Positions 1-7,431 of a DNA stretch of 42,935 nucleotides are shown here, piece by piece. The stretch is from Chloroflexota bacterium (GTDB lineage: Bacteria > Chloroflexota > Anaerolineae > Anaerolineales > Villigracilaceae): positions 1 through 42,935 of the forward strand of contig VGNE01000031.1 in assembly GCA_016866215.1 (NCBI GenBank). Direction: 5' to 3'. Made by a program: the position numbers and the translations under genes. Numbering within the stretch: position 1 is the first letter of the stretch; each line of letters begins with the position of its first letter. The notes under the pieces are model-generated. The model saw nothing but the letters and a program-made list of their open reading frames with translations, ran no database searches and was not told the origin of the DNA.

Positions 1-126
1 AGCCTGTCCCGTAAATCCGGCTACTTTCGTAATGGCCGCCGTCAGTGTCGTCTTGCCGTGGTCTATGTGTCCCATCGTCCCCACGTTCAGATGCGGCTTG
101 CTCCTGTCAAATTTTTCCTTCGCCAT
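1..126 (-). CDS. tuf: Elongation factor Tu, N-terminal fragment
   Basis: Only the first 42 codons are in the window; the gene continues off the left edge. The protein begins [20 protein letters not shown] and carries the GTP-binding P-loop GHIDHGKT, diagnostic of EF-Tu, the GTPase that delivers aminoacyl-tRNA to the ribosome. The ATG at 124-126 is preceded by AAGGAG on the minus strand. It is the last visible gene of a tRNA-Thr/tRNA-Tyr/tRNA-Thr/tuf unit that resembles the enterobacterial tufB operon, so co-transcription with the tRNAs is expected. Identification is secure; whether it is one of two tuf copies cannot be seen here. Confidence 0.95.
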   Translation of the reverse strand, partial: MAKEKFDRSKPHLNVGTMGHIDHGKTTLTAAITKVAGFTGQA

Positions 127-172
127 TTCTCAATCTCCTTTTAATATATACAAGAATGCTTTTCAGCAACTG

Positions 173-245
173 AGCCCTCAACGAGACTTGAACTCGTGAC
201 CTCACCCTTACCAAGGGTGTGCTCTACCAACTGAGCTATGAGGGC
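173..245 (-). tRNA. tRNA-Thr (anticodon GGT)
   Basis: A 73-nt cloverleaf on the minus strand. The acceptor stem GCCCTCA pairs with TGAGGGC, the D arm reads AGCTCAGTTGGTAGAGC, and the anticodon loop TTGGTAA presents GGT (threonine, ACC/ACU codons). The T arm contains GTTCAAGTC. The discriminator is T and no CCA is encoded. It lies 46 bp upstream of tuf. Confidence 0.96.
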
Positions 246-273
246 TTAACGTGCTGTTTCCCAAAGCAGGGAG

Positions 274-356
274 TGGGCAGTGAAGGATTCGAACCTCCGA
301 AGTCTTCTGACAACTGATTTACAGTCAGTCCCCTTTGGCCGCTTGGGTAACTGCCC
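274..356 (-). tRNA. tRNA-Tyr (anticodon GTA)
   Basis: An 83-nt class II tRNA with the long variable arm expected for bacterial tRNA-Tyr. The acceptor stem GGGCAGT pairs with ACTGCCC and the discriminator is A. The anticodon loop CTGTAAA gives GTA. The T arm has GGTTCGAATCC. CCA is not encoded. It is the middle member of the tRNA cluster upstream of tuf. Confidence 0.96.
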
Positions 357-409
357 AGGATGAATTAAAGCTGATCACCAACCGATGGTTCTTCAATCAG
401 CGATCACAG

Positions 410-482
410 AGCCGACGACGAGAATCGAACTCGTAACCTCCCGCTTACAAGGCGGGTGCTCTGCCGATTGAGCTACGTCGGC
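410..482 (-). tRNA. tRNA-Thr (anticodon TGT)
   Basis: A 73-nt cloverleaf on the minus strand. The acceptor stem GCCGACG pairs with CGTCGGC, and the anticodon loop CTTGTAA presents TGT (threonine, ACA codon). The T arm has GTTCGATTC. It is the first gene after the promoter at 501-528, so it heads the tRNA-tuf transcript. Confidence 0.96.
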
Positions 483-500
483 GAGTGATTAAGCAGGGGG

Positions 501-528
501 ATTATACCAAAACAACTCACATCGTCAA
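501..528 (-). promoter_or_regulatory. Promoter of the tRNA-tuf operon
   Basis: On the minus strand a -35 box TTGACG (523-528) is separated by 16 bp from a perfect -10 box TATAAT (501-506) that is also extended (TGG precedes it). Transcription would start about 7 bp downstream, just before the first tRNA-Thr at 482. Near-consensus sigma70 sequence fits a highly expressed tRNA/tuf unit. Confidence 0.85.
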
Positions 529-578
529 GACAAATACGCTAAGTAAGGGAAGTACGACGTACTATGCATTCTTTTCAG

Positions 579-587
579 TGCTATAAT
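579..587 (+). promoter_or_regulatory. Extended -10 promoter, likely for the DEAD-box helicase
   Basis: TGCTATAAT is an extended -10 element pointing toward the helicase gene at 723. No good -35 box is seen, as is usual for extended -10 promoters. The implied leader is about 130 nt. The stretch 483-722 holds this element and the divergent tRNA-tuf promoter; I see no gene in it. Confidence 0.55.
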
Positions 588-722
588 CTTCCCATAACTA
601 ACTTATCGAGTCCCTGATTTACAAAATCCGTTGACTCACTTATATCAGCAGTCCGCGCTGTTCTTATCTGAGCATTCGCTCATTTTCCCAACATTGATAG
701 ACTTCTGACGAAAAGGAATATT

Positions 723-1979
723 TTGAACTTCGAACAATTTAATCTGGATTCCCGCCTTATGCAGGGAATCAAAAAGGCTGGCTATGATATCGCCACGCCC
801 ATCCAGGAGGCAGCCATCCCAGCCGCCTTACGCGGACGTGACATTATCGGTACCGCTCAAACAGGCACAGGTAAGACCGCCGCATTCGTCCTCCCCATCT
901 TAAATAAACTACTCGAAGGTCCGCGCAATGTGACACGCGTGTTGATTGTCACGCCAACGCGCGAACTGGCTGAGCAAATTCATGATGTCGTGAAGGCACT
1001 GTCCGCTGGGACCAGGCTCCGCAGCGCTACCATTTACGGGGGAGTCGGACCCGCGCCTCAAGTCAGGGCATTGCGTGACGGCGCAGAAATTCTGATCGTT
1101 TGCCCGGGCCGTTTTCTAGACCTCTACAATCAAGGTCATGCTCGTTTGGGGAAAATTGAAATCCTTGTCCTGGATGAAGCCGACCGCATGTTCGACATGG
1201 GTTTTCTGCCCGATGTGAAGCGTATTATCAAGGCTTTGCCCACGCAACGACAAACCATGTTGTTCTCGGCGACGTTCCCATCTGAAGTGGAATTTCTCGC
1301 ATCGAGCACACTTAAGAATCCGCAGAAGATCGCGATGGGCATTAGCCGCCCCGCGCATACTGTGACGCACGCGCTGTATCCTGTGCCGCCGCATTTGAAG
1401 TCGCAGTTGCTGCTGGCGCTGCTTAAAAAAACGGATACCAATTCCGTGCTGATCTTCGCGCGCACAAAATATCGCGCACAAAAAGTGGCGCAGCAAATCG
1501 AGCGCGCAGGGCATCAGGTAACAAGTTTGCATGGCGACCGATCACAAGGACAACGTACCTCTGCACTTAAAGGCTTTAAAGATGGCCGGCATCAGATTAT
1601 GGTCGCCACTGACATCGCTGCGCGCGGGCTGGATGTGGAAAGCATTTCGCACGTAATCAACTATGACATGCCCGATACCGCCGACGCTTACATTCATCGA
1701 ATTGGACGCACGGGTCGCGCACAACGCACAGGCGACGCGTTCACTTTGGTCACACCCGAAGATAACGACATGATTCGGATTCTCGAACGCATCATGGGAA
1801 GTCCGCTCAAACGCGAGACTCTCGAAGGATTCGACTACACCGCAGCCGCCCCGCCGAGAACTGCTGGCGATAACCGAGGCAGAGGCGCCCCGCGAGAGGA
1901 CTCGCGCCGTCCCCCGCGCCCCGCGCCCACGCCGAAGAGTTATGGCAGGAATCGACTCGCGCCGAGGAAGAGCAGGTAA
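723..1979 (+). CDS. DEAD-box ATP-dependent RNA helicase (RhlE-like)
   Basis: A 418-residue superfamily 2 RNA helicase that unwinds RNA duplexes in the cytoplasm, probably in ribosome assembly or RNA decay. Visible motifs in order: Walker A AQTGTGKT (45-52), PTREL (78-82), DEAD (151-154), SAT (182-184), and in the second RecA-like domain RGLDV and HRIGRTGR. Motif Ib reads CPGR where TPGR is usual. The last ~50 residues form a basic Arg/Pro/Gly-rich tail typical of RNA-binding extensions. The start is TTG at 723, 5 nt after AAGGA (713-717); no better in-frame ATG exists nearby. It is monocistronic as far as can be seen. The RhlE/CsdA-type subfamily is inferred from the short tail. Confidence 0.93.
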   Translation: MNFEQFNLDSRLMQGIKKAGYDIATPIQEAAIPAALRGRDIIGTAQTGTGKTAAFVLPILNKLLEGPRNVTRVLIVTPTRELAEQIHDVVKALSAGTRLRSATIYGGVGPAPQVRALRDGAEILIVCPGRFLDLYNQGHARLGKIEILVLDEADRMFDMGFLPDVKRIIKALPTQRQTMLFSATFPSEVEFLASSTLKNPQKIAMGISRPAHTVTHALYPVPPHLKSQLLLALLKKTDTNSVLIFARTKYRAQKVAQQIERAGHQVTSLHGDRSQGQRTSALKGFKDGRHQIMVATDIAARGLDVESISHVINYDMPDTADAYIHRIGRTGRAQRTGDAFTLVTPEDNDMIRILERIMGSPLKRETLEGFDYTAAAPPRTAGDNRGRGAPREDSRRPPRPAPTPKSYGRNRLAPRKSR

Positions 1980-2026
1980 GTTCTGTGAGTAGTGATCAGT
2001 GACAGGCACGATTTGATGTATGATAG

Positions 2027-2540
<514 letters not shown>

Positions 2541-2613
2541 GAAAAGGACCCGTCTTGATAAGAGGTGGGTTTTACAATCATCAGTACAATAACATTCCCT
2601 TCCCCCATGAATC

Positions 2614-2646
2614 AAAAGAGCCCCGCGATCTCGCGGGGCTCTTTTT
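2614..2646. terminator. Bidirectional intrinsic terminator
   Basis: A strong hairpin with arms AAAAGAGCCCCGCG and CGCGGGGCTCTTTT separated by a 4-nt loop, with T-runs on both strands. It lies between the toxin-antitoxin pair (plus) and the cold-shock gene (minus), so it can terminate both convergent transcripts. Confidence 0.88.
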
Positions 2647-2652
2647 GGTTGA

Positions 2653-2865
2653 CTAGCTCAGAACTGTGACGTTCGTTGCTTGCGGTCCCTTAGGGCCCTT
2701 TTCAACAACGAATTCGACCTTCTGGCCTTCTTGCAGGTTACGGAAACCGTCACCTTGAATGGCGGAGAAGTGGACGAACACGTCCGCTCCACCTTCGCGC
2801 TCGATGAAGCCGAAGCCCTTGTCACCGTTGAACCACTTTACTGTACCAATTATTCTGTCAGACAT
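2653..2865 (-). CDS. Cold-shock domain protein (CspA family)
   Basis: A 70-residue single cold-shock domain protein. RNP1 (KGFGFIE) and RNP2 (VFVHFSAI) are intact, together with the [10 protein letters not shown] nucleic-acid-binding face. These proteins bind single-stranded RNA or DNA and act as RNA chaperones and antiterminators. A longer reading frame starts 6 codons upstream, but the ATG at 2865 is preceded by AAGGAGG with proper spacing, so MSDRIIGTV is taken as the N-terminus. The gene has a promoter at 3009-3037 and a leader of about 137 nt that contains a terminator-like hairpin. Confidence 0.96.
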   Translation of the reverse strand: MSDRIIGTVKWFNGDKGFGFIEREGGADVFVHFSAIQGDGFRNLQEGQKVEFVVEKGPKGPQATNVTVLS

Positions 2866-2921
2866 TTTTGCCTCCTTTGGCAATAAAAAAATATTTTAGG
2901 TAAATCTGTTTGTTCCATCGG

Positions 2922-2962
2922 AGGTCAAAACAAAACAGCCCACGGTCAAACCGTGAGCTGTT
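2922..2962 (-). terminator. Terminator-like hairpin inside the cold-shock mRNA leader
   Basis: On the minus strand AACAGC-T-CACGGT pairs with ACCGTG-G-GCTGTT (2934-2962; 13 pairs including one U-G, 3-nt loop) and is followed by TTTGTTTTGA. No T-run exists on the plus strand, so the element is oriented with the cold-shock gene. It lies downstream of the promoter and about 60 nt upstream of the start codon, the geometry of an attenuator. Confidence 0.6.
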
Positions 2963-3008
2963 GATGTTCTTCATACCAACGTAACTTACTGTTTTCCTAT
3001 CGGCGGTA

Positions 3009-3037
3009 AAGATAACACATTAACTTTCGCAAGTCAA
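3009..3037 (-). promoter_or_regulatory. Promoter of the cold-shock gene
   Basis: On the minus strand TTGACT (3032-3037) and TATCTT (3009-3014) are separated by 17 bp. The expected start is near 3002, giving a long leader before the ATG at 2865, as in many csp genes. Confidence 0.7.
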
Positions 3038-3063
3038 TCAAAAGTGAGCGCCAATATTGCGGG

Positions 3064-3069
3064 TATAAT
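3064..3069 (+). promoter_or_regulatory. -10 box placed directly before the epimerase start codon
   Basis: A perfect TATAAT ends 9 bp before the ATG at 3079, so transcription should begin within a few bases of the start codon. There is no Shine-Dalgarno. The mRNA is probably leaderless or nearly so. Confidence 0.55.
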
Positions 3070-3078
3070 CCCTTCCCT

Positions 3079-4002
3079 ATGAACTTTTTAATCACCGGAG
3101 CCGCGGGATTCCTCGGCTCTTCTCTTGCAAATCACCTCGCCCGCGAGGGACATCAAGTGCGCGGTCTCGATGACATCTCCACCGGCGACCCGCAGGCGCT
3201 CGCGCCGGATGTCCATTTTACGCGCGGGGACGTGAGCGACCGTCCCAAGTTGTGGACCCTGCTTCAGGATGTGGATGTGGTCTATCATCTCGCCGCGCGC
3301 GTATCAGTACAGGAATCCATTCTATATCCACGCGACTATAATGCCGTCAACGTGGGTGGAACCGTGGCTTTGATGGAAGCCATGCGCGACGTGGGAGTCA
3401 AACGCGTCGTTCTGGCTTCGTCCGGAGCGGTATACGGCGACTTGGGCGACTCAACCCTGACGGAGTCTGCCACGCCGAATCCCCGTTCGCCATATGCGGT
3501 CTCCAAACTCGCGGCGGAATATTACGTCCGCACGATTGGCGGGTTATGGGGCATTGAAACCGTCAGTTTGCGTATCTTCAACGCGTATGGACCGGGTCAA
3601 CACCTGCCGCCCTCTCATCCACCCGTTGTGCCGCATTATCTTCGCCAGGCCCTGCGCGGGGGGACATTGGTCGCGCACGGCGATGGAACACAAACCCGTG
3701 ATTACATTTATGTGGACGATGTAGTCAGCGCGATGGTAGCCGCCTCCACTGCGCCGAATATAAATAACCTGGTCATTAATGTTGGCTCTGGTATAGAGAC
3801 TGCCATCCGCGACCTCGTCCGCGTTGTGTTGGATGTGACCAACAGCAAAGCCAACGTGGTCTACAACGCCCAAACCTCAGGCGGCGTTTCACACATGAAA
3901 GCGGACTTAAGCCTTGCAAAGGAAAAAATGAGATTCGTCCCATCCATTAAACTGGAGGATGGGCTGAGGTTGACACTGCAACGGGATGCAAGATTTAAAT
4001 AA
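3079..4002 (+). CDS. NAD-dependent epimerase/dehydratase, extended SDR family
   Basis: A 307-residue nucleotide-sugar epimerase or dehydratase of the GalE-like extended short-chain dehydrogenase group. The Rossmann motif GAAGFLG is at residues 7-13, the serine region SSGAVYG at 114-120, and the catalytic YAVSK (Tyr139, Lys143) is complete. RIFNAYGPGQ, substrate-loop sequence of UDP-sugar epimerases, follows. The exact substrate (UDP-glucose, UDP-GlcNAc or a dTDP sugar) cannot be read from sequence. The gene stands alone, with the cold-shock gene divergent and the glycosylase 51 bp downstream. Confidence 0.9.
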   Translation: MNFLITGAAGFLGSSLANHLAREGHQVRGLDDISTGDPQALAPDVHFTRGDVSDRPKLWTLLQDVDVVYHLAARVSVQESILYPRDYNAVNVGGTVALMEAMRDVGVKRVVLASSGAVYGDLGDSTLTESATPNPRSPYAVSKLAAEYYVRTIGGLWGIETVSLRIFNAYGPGQHLPPSHPPVVPHYLRQALRGGTLVAHGDGTQTRDYIYVDDVVSAMVAASTAPNINNLVINVGSGIETAIRDLVRVVLDVTNSKANVVYNAQTSGGVSHMKADLSLAKEKMRFVPSIKLEDGLRLTLQRDARFK

Positions 4003-4053
4003 CTTGTTTTCACGTTTACAGGTTTATATGTTTGAACGTTCCAACTTTCAAAC

Positions 4054-4647
4054 ATGCCAATCAGAATGATTCTCCCCTCTAAATTTTACAGCCGCCCCAC
4101 ATTGGCAGTCGCTCGCGGACTCCTCGGCACAAGACTCGTGCGGATTCTCAACGGAGTGGAGTTGGTGGGGTTGATTACTGAAACCGAAGCCTACATCGGC
4201 GAGCAGGATTTGGCCTGCCATGCCAAGGCGGGACTCACTCCGCGCACCGTTCCCATGTATGGTCCGCCGGGACATGCGTATGTTTATTTCACATACGGCA
4301 ATCATTGGATGCTGAACGCGATCACTGAGCGCGAGGGTTTTCCTGCTGCGGTGTTGATCCGCGCGATTCAACCGGTTGAGGGAATCGAGGTTATGTTGGA
4401 AAGACGCAGCGGAGGCGATACGTTCGGTCCGGGCAAACTGACTCAGGCGATGGGAATCACGAAAAGCCAAAATAATGTCAATTTGACAGAATCAGGCTCG
4501 GGGTTATGGATCGAAGCGGGGCAAGTCGTCCCAGACAAAAGCGTGACGATTGGCCCTCGTGTGGGTTTAAATAAAACACCGGAGCCGTGGTTATCCAAGC
4601 CCTGGAGGTTTTTGGTAAAGGGTTGGAGAATAGAGACTAGCGATTAA
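4054..4647 (+). CDS. mpg: 3-methyladenine DNA glycosylase (AAG/MPG family)
   Basis: A 197-residue monofunctional base-excision enzyme that removes alkylated purines such as 3-methyladenine and hypoxanthine. The family signatures are present: ETEAY (43-47, with the glutamate that activates water), YVYFTYGNHWMLN, RAIQPVEG, FGPGKLTQAMGI and RVGLNK. Length is normal for bacterial members. The ATG at 4054 follows an AT-rich 51-bp spacer containing an inverted repeat GTTTGAA/TTCAAAC; no clear ribosome-binding site is seen. Function is well supported by family resemblance. Confidence 0.93.
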   Translation: MPIRMILPSKFYSRPTLAVARGLLGTRLVRILNGVELVGLITETEAYIGEQDLACHAKAGLTPRTVPMYGPPGHAYVYFTYGNHWMLNAITEREGFPAAVLIRAIQPVEGIEVMLERRSGGDTFGPGKLTQAMGITKSQNNVNLTESGSGLWIEAGQVVPDKSVTIGPRVGLNKTPEPWLSKPWRFLVKGWRIETSD

Positions 4648-4682
4648 AATCTAGTCATCTGCTCTCGATTCTCTATTTTTTT
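4625..4682 (+). terminator. Inverted repeat with T-tract between glycosylase and fabI
   Basis: GAGAATAGAGACTAG is imperfectly mirrored by CTAGT...CTC..GATTCTC, followed by a run of eight or more T. It would work as an intrinsic terminator of the glycosylase transcript, with the fabI ribosome-binding site immediately after it. The stem contains an internal loop, hence moderate confidence. Confidence 0.45.
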
Positions 4683-4692
4683 TGGAGGAACA

Positions 4693-5481
4693 ATGGGTTT
4701 ACTTGAAGGAAAAAACGCTCTGGTTTTTGGTCTCGCAAATGAACGCTCGATTGCGTGGGGCATTACCCAAGCCTTCAAACGCGAAGGCGCAAATTTGGGA
4801 ATCAGTTATGCGGGTAAAGTGCTCGAGAAGCGCGTAAAGCCGCTGGCTGAGCAGGTGGACTGCAAATGGGTCGAAGAATGTGATGTGACCCAGGATGACC
4901 AGATCAAGTTGGTGGCGGAGAAAGCCGCGAAACATTTTGGGAGGATTGACGTGCTCGTGCATTCGATTGCCTATGCCGGGCGCGAGGAATTAAGCAAGCC
5001 TTATCACAAAACCAGCCGCGATGGATTCAAAACTGCAATGGACATCAGCGTATTTTCATTTGTTGCATTGACCGATGCGTTCCTGCCTTATTTCAATCCT
5101 GGTGCCTCGGTGATGTGCCTTACTTATTATGGTTCGGTGAAAGTTGCGCCGCACTACAACGTGATGGGCGTTGCCAAGGCCGCGTTGGAATCATCCACTC
5201 GTTACCTGGCTTATGATCTGGGTCCGCAAAAGATTCGCGTGAACGCGATTTCGGCGGGTCCGATCCGCACATTGGCGGCGGCAGGCGTGGGCGGCTTCCG
5301 CGATATGTACAAACATTTTGCGGATATGTCCCCCATGCGCGAAAACATCACCATCGAAGATGTGGGCAACTCGGCTGTCTTCCTTGCTTCTGATCTTTCA
5401 AAGCGCATTACAGGCGAAGTGCTATATGTTGACTCTGGCTTCAATACCGTCGGCGTGCAAATGAGTGAGAAAAGCGAGTAG
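4693..5481 (+). CDS. fabI: Enoyl-[acyl-carrier-protein] reductase FabI
   Basis: A 262-residue NADH-dependent reductase that carries out the last step of each cycle of fatty-acid elongation. The divergent SDR cofactor motif GLANERSIAWGI lies at residues 13-24, HSIAYAG follows strand 4, and the FabI-type catalytic pair Tyr155-x6-Lys162 (YNVMGVAK) is present with the second tyrosine pair YY at 145-146. SAGPIRTLAAAG is the FabI substrate loop. The ribosome-binding site TTGGAGGAACA precedes the ATG. FabI is the target of triclosan-type inhibitors; nothing obvious in the sequence departs from the family. Confidence 0.96.
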   Translation: MGLLEGKNALVFGLANERSIAWGITQAFKREGANLGISYAGKVLEKRVKPLAEQVDCKWVEECDVTQDDQIKLVAEKAAKHFGRIDVLVHSIAYAGREELSKPYHKTSRDGFKTAMDISVFSFVALTDAFLPYFNPGASVMCLTYYGSVKVAPHYNVMGVAKAALESSTRYLAYDLGPQKIRVNAISAGPIRTLAAAGVGGFRDMYKHFADMSPMRENITIEDVGNSAVFLASDLSKRITGEVLYVDSGFNTVGVQMSEKSE

Positions 5482-5493
5482 TAAACAGGCAGG

Positions 5494-5557
5494 CACGTAG
5501 ACACGTAGACACGTAGACACGTAGACACGTAGACACGTAGACACGTAGACACGTAAA
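5494..5557. repeat. Tandem array of the octamer CACGTAGA (8 copies)
   Basis: Seven perfect copies of CACGTAGA followed by one variant (CACGTAAA), directly after fabI. Downstream, CGTGTCT (about 5570) and CGTGTCTAC (5601-5609) are complementary to the unit, so the array can fold against its flank. The length of the array is likely variable between strains. A related piece, GTAGACAGG, occurs near 10700-10730. Confidence 0.9.
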
Positions 5558-5633
5558 CAGAAAATGTTTGCGTGTCTTTTTTTACCTGCTTATCTGTTTC
5601 CGTGTCTACCTTTTTCAAGGTAAAATTACTTTT

Positions 5634-6146
5634 ATGTTCAAGCGCAACACAAGCCCCACTGAATCAACATCCCAACCCGTGCAAGCAGTGGAACGTATCA
5701 CCTCCGTGCTCGGCTCTGGCGTGGTTTGGCATGGAAACATCAACGGCTCGGGCGGCATCCGCATTGAAGGCGCATTCGAAGGCGAGATCTCCCTGCGCGG
5801 CATGTTAGTCGTCAGCGAGACGGGGCGCGTCACCTGTCAAAATGTACGCGCCAACGCCGTCATCGTCGCAGGCGCGGTACGCGGCAACATCACCACCCAA
5901 AAACTGGAAATCCGCGCCTCCGGGCGGGTCTGGGGAGATGTAGTCACAACCGCATTTGTGACCGAAGAGGGCGCTTTTCTGCGAGGCCAAATTCGAATGG
6001 AAGAAACGGTCGAGCTTGAACTTGAGCCTGCTCCCGAGTCCACGCCTTCGGAGACTGCCCAGGCAGAGTTCATTGCACAACTCCCTGAACCTGTCAATAA
6101 AGTGCCTCAAAAAATAATGGGGAAGAAGAAAGCCGTAAAAAGTTAA
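5634..6146 (+). CDS. Bactofilin family protein
   Basis: A 170-residue polymer-forming cytoskeletal protein. The bactofilin domain occupies residues ~20-125, with the right-handed beta-helix repeat pattern visible as GGIRIEGAFEGEI, RVTCQNVRANAVIVAGAVRGN and RASGRVWGDV. The N-terminal ~20 and the acidic Pro/Glu-rich C-terminal ~45 residues are disordered tails, as is usual. A longer frame beginning in the octamer array was rejected. TAAAAT (5621-5626) lies 7 bp before this ATG and there is no Shine-Dalgarno, so a leaderless message is likely. Bactofilins organise envelope or cell-shape proteins; the partner here is unknown. Confidence 0.92.
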   Translation: MFKRNTSPTESTSQPVQAVERITSVLGSGVVWHGNINGSGGIRIEGAFEGEISLRGMLVVSETGRVTCQNVRANAVIVAGAVRGNITTQKLEIRASGRVWGDVVTTAFVTEEGAFLRGQIRMEETVELELEPAPESTPSETAQAEFIAQLPEPVNKVPQKIMGKKKAVKS

Positions 6147-6151
6147 TAACT

Positions 6152-6189
6152 GAGCCCTAACGGCCATGAAAAACTGTCAGGGTCTTTTT
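6152..6189 (+). terminator. Hairpin and T-tract overlapping the start of the ProRS-like gene
   Basis: GAGCCCTAACGG pairs with CTGTCAGGGTC (one bulge, one mismatch) and is followed by TTTTT. It probably ends the bactofilin transcript. The next gene begins at 6190, immediately after the T-run, and its only possible Shine-Dalgarno (AGGG) is inside the right arm, so the hairpin may also control that gene. Confidence 0.6.
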
Positions 6190-7419
6190 ATGACCATGAA
6201 ATACACCGAACTCAAAATTCAAACCCAGCGGGAAGTCCCCAACAACGCGCGGACAGAGGGATTCGCATTCCTCGTTCGTGCAGGATATTTGACTCGTGAA
6301 AATGAACTCCTGCCGCTGGGAGAGCAGGCGGTTGCAAGGCTAAAAAATCTATCAACCAATCCTTCCTTCTTCTCACTTCTGTCCCTGCCTTTACTAACCA
6401 ACGACCACGAAACCTACTTTCCACTTTCCACTGGAAATACCGAAATCATCCATTGCGAATCTTGCAAATATACCGAACGCCTCGAACTGGCGCAATTCAA
6501 AAAGACAGCCATTCCCCATGAGGAACTACTTCCGCTCGAAAAAGTATTGACGCCCGACTGTCACACCATCGAAGCGCTGGCGAATTTTTTGAACATCCCT
6601 AAAGAGAAGACCGCCAAGGCGTTGATGTACACTCGCATCGCAGACAATAAATTCGTCTTCGTCGTCCTGCGCGGTGACATGACCCTGAGCGAAGCAAAAC
6701 TTAAGAACATTATTGGCGAAGTCCGCATGGCAACAGCGGAGGAAATCACAAACGCAGGCGCAGCAGCGGGATTCGCGTCACCTGTTGGATTGAACGCGAA
6801 GCGTGCGCTCATCGTCATGGACGACATCATCCCCCAATCACCAAATCTGGCGGCGGGTGCAAACGAGGACGGTTATCACTTGCTTAACACAAATTGCAGA
6901 CGAGATTATTCTCCCGAAATTGCCGCAGACTTAATCCAAGCCAAAGCGGGTGAACCTTGCATACACTGTGCCAGCCCGCTTGCCACCCTCCCTACGCTCA
7001 ACCTGGCTGCGCGCTCTGAATTTAATTTCGAGAATATCCTGCTCGCCCTCGCAGAGACTCACCACGATGAAAAAGGATTGACCCTCCCAAAATCTGCCGC
7101 GCCCTTCGACGTGTATCTCATGCACATCGCAGGCAAGACGATCAACACATTTGAAAAAGCCGATGAGATTTACAACGCCTTGCAAAATGAGGGCATTTCC
7201 GTCCTTTTCGATGACCGCGATGAACGCGCGGGTGTCAAATTCAACGATGCGGATCTGATCGGTTGTCCAGTAAGAATTACAGTTGGGGAAAAGAATCTCA
7301 AAGAGGGGAAGATCGAAATCAAAGCAAGAACAGACAAAGCGAATCAACTTGTTCCAATCGAAGATGCAATTCCATTCATAAAAACCAGTATTCTCGCTCC
7401 CAATTTGGGATCAATGTGA
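6190..7419 (+). CDS. Prolyl-tRNA-synthetase-derived protein: editing and anticodon domains without the catalytic core
   Basis: A 409-residue protein; bacterial ProRS of the same type is about 570. Residues 1-53 match the ProRS N-terminus (KIQTQREVP, FLVRAGYL). The class II core that should follow, with motifs 1 and 2, is absent: the sequence jumps to HCESCKYTERLE (88-99), which in ProRS lies just before the editing insertion. Residues ~118-245 form the YbaK/INS editing domain, with the EKTAKAL lysine (K143) and a GxxxP loop (194-198) kept. CESC (89-92) and CIHC (257-260) may bind zinc. The motif 3 region (278-300) lacks the GxGxxR arginine. Residues ~304-380 are an anticodon-binding domain (VLFDDRDERAGVKF). 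It probably cannot make prolyl-tRNA; a tRNA-Pro editing or regulatory role is inferred. Start 6190 or 6196. Confidence 0.85.
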   Translation: MTMKYTELKIQTQREVPNNARTEGFAFLVRAGYLTRENELLPLGEQAVARLKNLSTNPSFFSLLSLPLLTNDHETYFPLSTGNTEIIHCESCKYTERLELAQFKKTAIPHEELLPLEKVLTPDCHTIEALANFLNIPKEKTAKALMYTRIADNKFVFVVLRGDMTLSEAKLKNIIGEVRMATAEEITNAGAAAGFASPVGLNAKRALIVMDDIIPQSPNLAAGANEDGYHLLNTNCRRDYSPEIAADLIQAKAGEPCIHCASPLATLPTLNLAARSEFNFENILLALAETHHDEKGLTLPKSAAPFDVYLMHIAGKTINTFEKADEIYNALQNEGISVLFDDRDERAGVKFNDADLIGCPVRITVGEKNLKEGKIEIKARTDKANQLVPIEDAIPFIKTSILAPNLGSM

Positions 7420-7425
7420 TATAAT
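7417..7425 (+). promoter_or_regulatory. Extended -10 directly before higB
   Basis: TGATATAAT is a consensus extended -10. Its TG is part of the stop codon of the preceding gene, and the TATAAT ends 6 bp before the higB ATG at 7432. Initiation 6-7 bp downstream of the box would make the message leaderless. Confidence 0.7.
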
Positions 7426-7431
7426 CCTCTC

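Noticed and set aside
5494-5557. Possible CRISPR-like array
   Set aside because: The units are contiguous eight-base repeats without spacers and no cas genes are present.
5211-5618. A 135-codon minus-strand frame with eight-residue repeats
   Set aside because: It is the translation of the CACGTAGA array plus antisense fabI; the eight-base unit repeats every 24 bp and gives a spurious eight-residue periodicity.
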